A DNA stretch of 64,000 nucleotides from Neisseria dentiae (GTDB taxonomy: Bacteria > Pseudomonadota > Gammaproteobacteria > Burkholderiales > Neisseriaceae): contig NZ_CP059570.1 in the NCBI RefSeq assembly GCF_014055005.1, positions 1,364,001 through 1,428,000 of the forward strand, in the 5' to 3' direction. The position numbers were made by a program, and so were the translations under genes. Below the pieces are notes generated by a model. It did no database searches, was not told where the DNA came from, and saw nothing but the letters and a program-made list of their open reading frames with translations. Shown piece after piece: positions 61,362-64,000 of this stretch (position 1 is its first letter; each line of letters begins with the position of its first letter).

Positions 61362-61539
61362 GAGCTTGATGCGAAGGAGAGACGCAAACTCTTACAATAA
61401 CATTATGATATTTTTAATATTTATAAATATTAAATCAAAAAATACCGTAAAAAGTACCGTATCTTTGCAAAAGTCAAAGCGGCCTTAGGGTATTTTTTTA
61501 CCTTTTCGGCTGAGGGGCAAGCGGGTAAAAAATCATTTT

Positions 61540-61875
61540 TCAGGCATGGGCGGATTGGCTGATTGCACGGTTTACCCATTCATTCAGGCTGATATTTTGC
61601 GCCGCCGCCGCCGCCGCCGCCGCCGCATGGGTTTCAGGGCTTACCCGCACATTAAAGCGGCCTGAATACTGTTTATACGGCTCAATACCTTTTTCTTTGC
61701 ACACATCGAGAAAAACCGCCAAACTGGCCTCCCCCTCTTTGTGCAAGTCTGCCACGTTATCGGCGTAAAAATCCGCCCCACCGTTAAGGCCGACAAACTC
61801 GCCGCGCAGTAACTCGGTTTCAGGGTCGTATTGAATAATAGCTTTATGACCGTTGATTTCCATTACATTGTTCAT
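61540..61875 (-). CDS. hicB: HicB-family antitoxin
   Basis: The 111-residue protein starts MNNVMEINGHKAIIQYDPET and has the partial RNase H-like HicB fold (ELLRGEFVGLNGGADFYADN) and a C-terminal ribbon-helix-helix (GRFNVRVSPETHAAA...ISLNEWVNRAIS). It should neutralise HicA and bind its own promoter. Its ATG overlaps the hicA stop (ATGA). A run of nine alanines comes from a GCC repeat at 61600-61626, longer than usual in this family. Confidence 0.88.
   Translation of the reverse strand: MNNVMEINGHKAIIQYDPETELLRGEFVGLNGGADFYADNVADLHKEGEASLAVFLDVCKEKGIEPYKQYSGRFNVRVSPETHAAAAAAAAAQNISLNEWVNRAISQSAHA
61600..61626. repeat. GCC trinucleotide repeat coding nine alanines in hicB
   Basis: Nine identical triplets (GCC on the coding strand read as GCG/GCC phases) lie in the hinge before the ribbon-helix-helix. 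Length change would stay in frame. Confidence 0.7.
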
Positions 61876-62241
61876 GGCTTTACTCCGTTTTCTTCCAACC
61901 ATTTACGCACGCTCGCAACTGCGCCTTTATCTGTATCAGGGCTTGGATGCGGCCTATGAAACACTTTCACTTGCCCGAAAAGGATTACAGCCACACGGCT
62001 ACCTTCTCTTTCTTGTATTTCCGCGCCCAATTCGACAAACAGAACTTCAATATCCGCCCATTTGATGCCGCCGGATACGGGGCGGCTGAATATTATAGTG
62101 AATTCAAATAAAAACTCCGAAATGAAATAACTGCATTCAAACTTGCAATTGGGCGATATGCTAAAGAATCGTTTTACCCTACTTCGGCATTCTTATTTTA
62201 ATCCACTATAAAGCAAGCGTTCTTTGGTGTTTCTTTTTCAT
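61872..62241 (-). pseudogene. hicA: HicA-family toxin disrupted by a MITE
   Basis: The C-terminal 73 codons (IFSRPVSGGIKWADIEVLFV, then VFHRPHPSPDTDKGAVASVR and KWLEENGVKP) are a clear HicA mRNA interferase of the longer type, ending at 61872. The natural start MKKKHQRTL lies at 62241-62215, and the 113-bp MITE with flanking TA sits between the two parts. Joined without the MITE the phase is off by a base or so, so a small deletion probably accompanied the insertion. From the native ATG translation stops inside the MITE. The catalytic histidine is normally in the part still present, but no good start precedes it. Confidence 0.82.
62096..62208. mobile_element. 113-bp IS630-related MITE, copy 2
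   Basis: Identical in all 113 bases to 41635-41747 (reverse orientation), and again bounded by TA (62094-62095, 62209-62210). It interrupts hicA. Confidence 0.9.
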
Positions 62242-62252
62242 AAAAACAAAAT

Positions 62253-62271
62253 GGCACTAATATTTAGTACC
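62253..62271. promoter_or_regulatory. Palindrome upstream of hicA, possible HicB operator
   Basis: GGCACTAATATTTAGTACC is an inverted repeat (seven of eight pairs) 12 bases before the hicA start. HicB-type regulators bind such palindromes in their own promoters. Confidence 0.45.
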
Positions 62272-62467
62272 ATTCTAAAACAAGGCGGGCGGCATGGCAA
62301 CCTTAACCACTATCACGGGGTAAGCAACCGCCGTATTTTAAGGCCGTCTGAAACCATTGAAAACCACGCAATAAAATATCAAAAAGTTAATGTTAATCAG
62401 ACTGTTAAAAAACAGTTTTAACAACTCTCCACGGAAAAAAAATTCTGTGAATGGGAGGGCGGGCGGT

Positions 62468-62581
62468 CTAGGAATATAAGCCGCCCGAACTTTTAACACC
62501 CCCTACCCATTCAACAAAAGCCAGTAAGGAAGCTATACACCCGCTACACTTCACAAAAAACTCGGTGCGAATTACCCGCAT
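62468..62581 (-). CDS. Possible 37-residue protein in the accessory element
   Basis: A frame starts MRVIRTEFFVKCSGCIASLL and ends SSGGLYS. It has a hydrophobic middle and two close cysteines. It lacks a strong ribosome binding site. Short frames of this kind are common beside phage and satellite replication genes, but I do not recognise it. Apart from it the 62242-62612 gap holds a DUS (62342) and a GGGCGG/CCGCCC hairpin near its stop. Confidence 0.3.
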   Translation of the reverse strand: MRVIRTEFFVKCSGCIASLLAFVEWVGGVKSSGGLYS

Positions 62582-62612
62582 GAATCAAACACCAGAAAGT
62601 ACCTTAGCACTT

Positions 62613-62960
62613 TCACGCCAGCCAATGTTCAAACAATCGGCCTTTGCCTGCCGCCTGCCCGATATGGTAGCCCGTCATGATGGTTTTCACGGTTAAGTCC
62701 AACTCTATTTCCGTCTGCCCGTATTCTGCCGTTAATTTAGGCGTAATGATGCCACCCAATGATAGGGTTTCCCCTTGCTTCCTTTCCAGTAAATAGGCGC
62801 ATACGCGGCTGTCAAACGCAATTATGTTAGCGTATATCGGCGGGCTGCCTACCCTGTATGTATGCACATTCATTTTCGCTATCACATAGACGCTGCCGCG
62901 TACTGTGAACAGCCTTTTGGGCGGCCTTGTCAGCTTACCGATAATGATACCGTCTATCAT
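62613..62960 (-). CDS. Small element-borne protein, possibly single-strand-DNA-binding-like
   Basis: The 115-residue product (MIDGIIIGKLTRPPKRLFTV ... SVYVIAKMNVHTYRV ... ANIIAFDSRVCAYLLERKQG ... LSLGGIITPKL) has the strand pattern and the VxAFDxxVCAxLxxxxKG-like segment of short OB-fold single-strand-binding proteins of phages and islands. The resemblance is by eye. It lies downstream of the iteron block and the DUF927-like gene on the same strand, fitting a replication module. Confidence 0.6.
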   Translation of the reverse strand: MIDGIIIGKLTRPPKRLFTVRGSVYVIAKMNVHTYRVGSPPIYANIIAFDSRVCAYLLERKQGETLSLGGIITPKLTAEYGQTEIELDLTVKTIMTGYHIGQAAGKGRLFEHWLA

Positions 62961-63354
62961 TTAAAACACCATTTCCGCAAAAAAATATATAACACACCCT
63001 CGAAAACTTGGTTACTTTGGTTATCTCGTTGATTTTAAATAAAAAAGTGATAAATTTTTTGGTTACTTGCTGGTTACCGCTTGGTTACCTTTATGTAACC
63101 TTATGATTTTAAAGTATAAAATCTTGGCTACCTATTAAGATGTTGTTAAATAAAACAAAACGGCTATCAAGCGGGGCTAGGCCGTCTGAAAGTAACCAAC
63201 GGTAACCAAGCGGTAACCAACGAGTAACCAAGCTCAAAACACCTGATTATCAATATAAAACAATAAGATATACATCGAGTAACCAAAGTAACCAATATTT
63301 TTTACGCGCGTAACGAGAGTTAAGCAAAATCAGCATGTTTAACCCCCGTTTATG
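62961..63354. other. AT-rich iteron region, candidate replication origin of the element
   Basis: No gene is present in these 394 bases. Five TTGGTTAC-type words on the left (63008, 63016, 63059, 63070, 63081) face six GTAACCAA words on the right (63192, 63202, 63213, 63224, 63279, 63288), with one GTAACC at 63095. Spacing within clusters is 10-11 bases, one helical turn. The centre (63101-63180) is AT-rich and ends with a DUS. The arrangement is like the iterated origin sites of P4-type satellites; function is inferred. Confidence 0.6.
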
Positions 63355-64000
63355 CTAATCCTCTGCCGGTTCTTTTTGCGGCGGCTGGTCGCCTGCCAGC
63401 ACATAAAACCATGCCGTGCTTATCCCTGCCCGTTTAAGCTGTTTCGTCCATCGGTTGCTGCTCTTTTGCAGCCAGCCCGCGTCATAAAGCACTTTGCACA
63501 CAAAATCTTTATCGTAACCGCCGCAGATTTCGATTTCGAAGGCTTCACGGGTCAGATAGTACACGGGCGGATAGCCGTTTCTTTGCTCTACATAGCCTGC
63601 ATGGTAACGGCTGGTTTGATGGCCGCCGTCAATGCCTATTGATTCCAGCCGCCCGAACATCTCGGAATTACCTTTAGACTGGATAAAATCGGCTGCCCGT
63701 TGCAGTATCTGCCGCTCTTCATAGTTCCCCTTGCCTTCTCGCTCATACCAAGCATCAAAGCAAGCAAGCACACCAGCCACACCGTCGCCCGAATTAAAGC
63801 CCGTAATGCCCCATTCGGTTGCCAGTTCCAATGCGGCGGCAACCAATGCAAAGCGTTTAGCCACACGCGCGGGCTGCCCGCTCAAATCGGGCGGCAGGGC
63901 ATCGCGGAAAGCAGCACAAAGGCCGTTTACTTTGGCGATAAACCCCGCCTTATCCCGCTGCATGGCTTCGGCGATATACTGCACAAATTCGCGCCCCGCA
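63355..64000 (-). CDS. DUF927-like replication protein, C-terminal part (runs off window)
   Basis: The frame is open to the window edge; 214 residues are visible. They match the end of DUF927/primase-helicase proteins of satellites and integrative elements: PARVAKRFALVAAALELATE, WGITGFNSGDGVAGVLACFD, AWYEREGKGNYEERQILQRA, and a C-terminal winged-helix-like tail (FEIEICGGYDKDFVCKVLYD, then GWLQKSSNRWTKQLKRAGIS). Such proteins unwind or prime element DNA. The ATPase part lies beyond the window. Confidence 0.78.
   Translation of the reverse strand, partial: AGREFVQYIAEAMQRDKAGFIAKVNGLCAAFRDALPPDLSGQPARVAKRFALVAAALELATEWGITGFNSGDGVAGVLACFDAWYEREGKGNYEERQILQRAADFIQSKGNSEMFGRLESIGIDGGHQTSRYHAGYVEQRNGYPPVYYLTREAFEIEICGGYDKDFVCKVLYDAGWLQKSSNRWTKQLKRAGISTAWFYVLAGDQPPQKEPAED

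Noticed and set aside
61270..61488. A 72-codon plus-strand frame beyond the Yip1-like gene
   Set aside because: It spans a bidirectional terminator and AT-rich non-coding DNA, with no ribosome binding site.
63008..63295. Iteron region considered as a CRISPR array
   Set aside because: The repeats are only eight bases, occur in both orientations and have no spacers of uniform length.

Overview
The window is chromosomal DNA of a commensal-type Neisseria. The neisserial DNA uptake sequence occurs dozens of times, almost always in the AGGCCGTCTGAA dialect, often as tail-to-tail pairs that double as terminators. Correia-type and dRS3-type repeats, a lipid-modified azurin (Laz), the gene order iscR-iscS-iscU-orf-iscA and an IS1106-like insertion sequence point the same way. 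The AG dialect argues against N. meningitidis and N. gonorrhoeae and for one of the other oral or animal species.

Layout. 1-4.3 kb: partial psd, a secreted protein of unknown function, an rRNA pseudouridine synthase, a lipoprotein and hisB. 4.4-12 kb: hisC, then a complete heme uptake operon read right to left (TonB-dependent receptor, HemS-type heme protein, periplasmic binding protein, permease, ATPase: hmuRSTUV order) with a candidate Fur site in front. 12.3-19.4 kb: lldD, the iscR-iscS-iscU-orf-iscA iron-sulfur operon under a strong candidate IscR site, an extracytoplasmic sigma factor with its anti-sigma factor, and tilS. 19.7-30.8 kb: phosphate transporter, miaA, a Gcr-type membrane protein, a 58-residue membrane protein, metX-metW, glnD and a lipoate ligase-like gene. 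31-38 kb: a tripartite tricarboxylate transporter (tctCBA) followed by an AbrB-type permease, laz, hemA.

38.1-42.5 kb is a genomic junkyard: a formylglycine-generating-enzyme-like gene cut by an in-frame amber codon, an IS5-family element sitting between two inverted copies of a 160-bp repeat, and an IS630-family element containing an IS1106-like element that itself contains a 113-bp MITE. 42.5-59 kb returns to core metabolism: ilvD, hisF, a horizontally acquired-looking glycosyltransferase, a small membrane protein, hisA, hisH, gltD, three accessory enzymes, gltB, cysN, thiD. 59.4-61.3 kb: a tiny basic ORF, mlaC and a multipass membrane protein.

From about 61.5 kb to the end the window enters an accessory element: hicB with a hicA toxin broken by a second, base-identical copy of the 113-bp MITE, a possible single-strand-binding-like protein, a block of about twelve helically phased GGTTAC/GTAACC iterons arranged as two opposing arms, and the C-terminal part of a DUF927-like replication protein. 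This looks like the replication module of a satellite or integrative element; the iteron block is the most interesting unexplained structure here.
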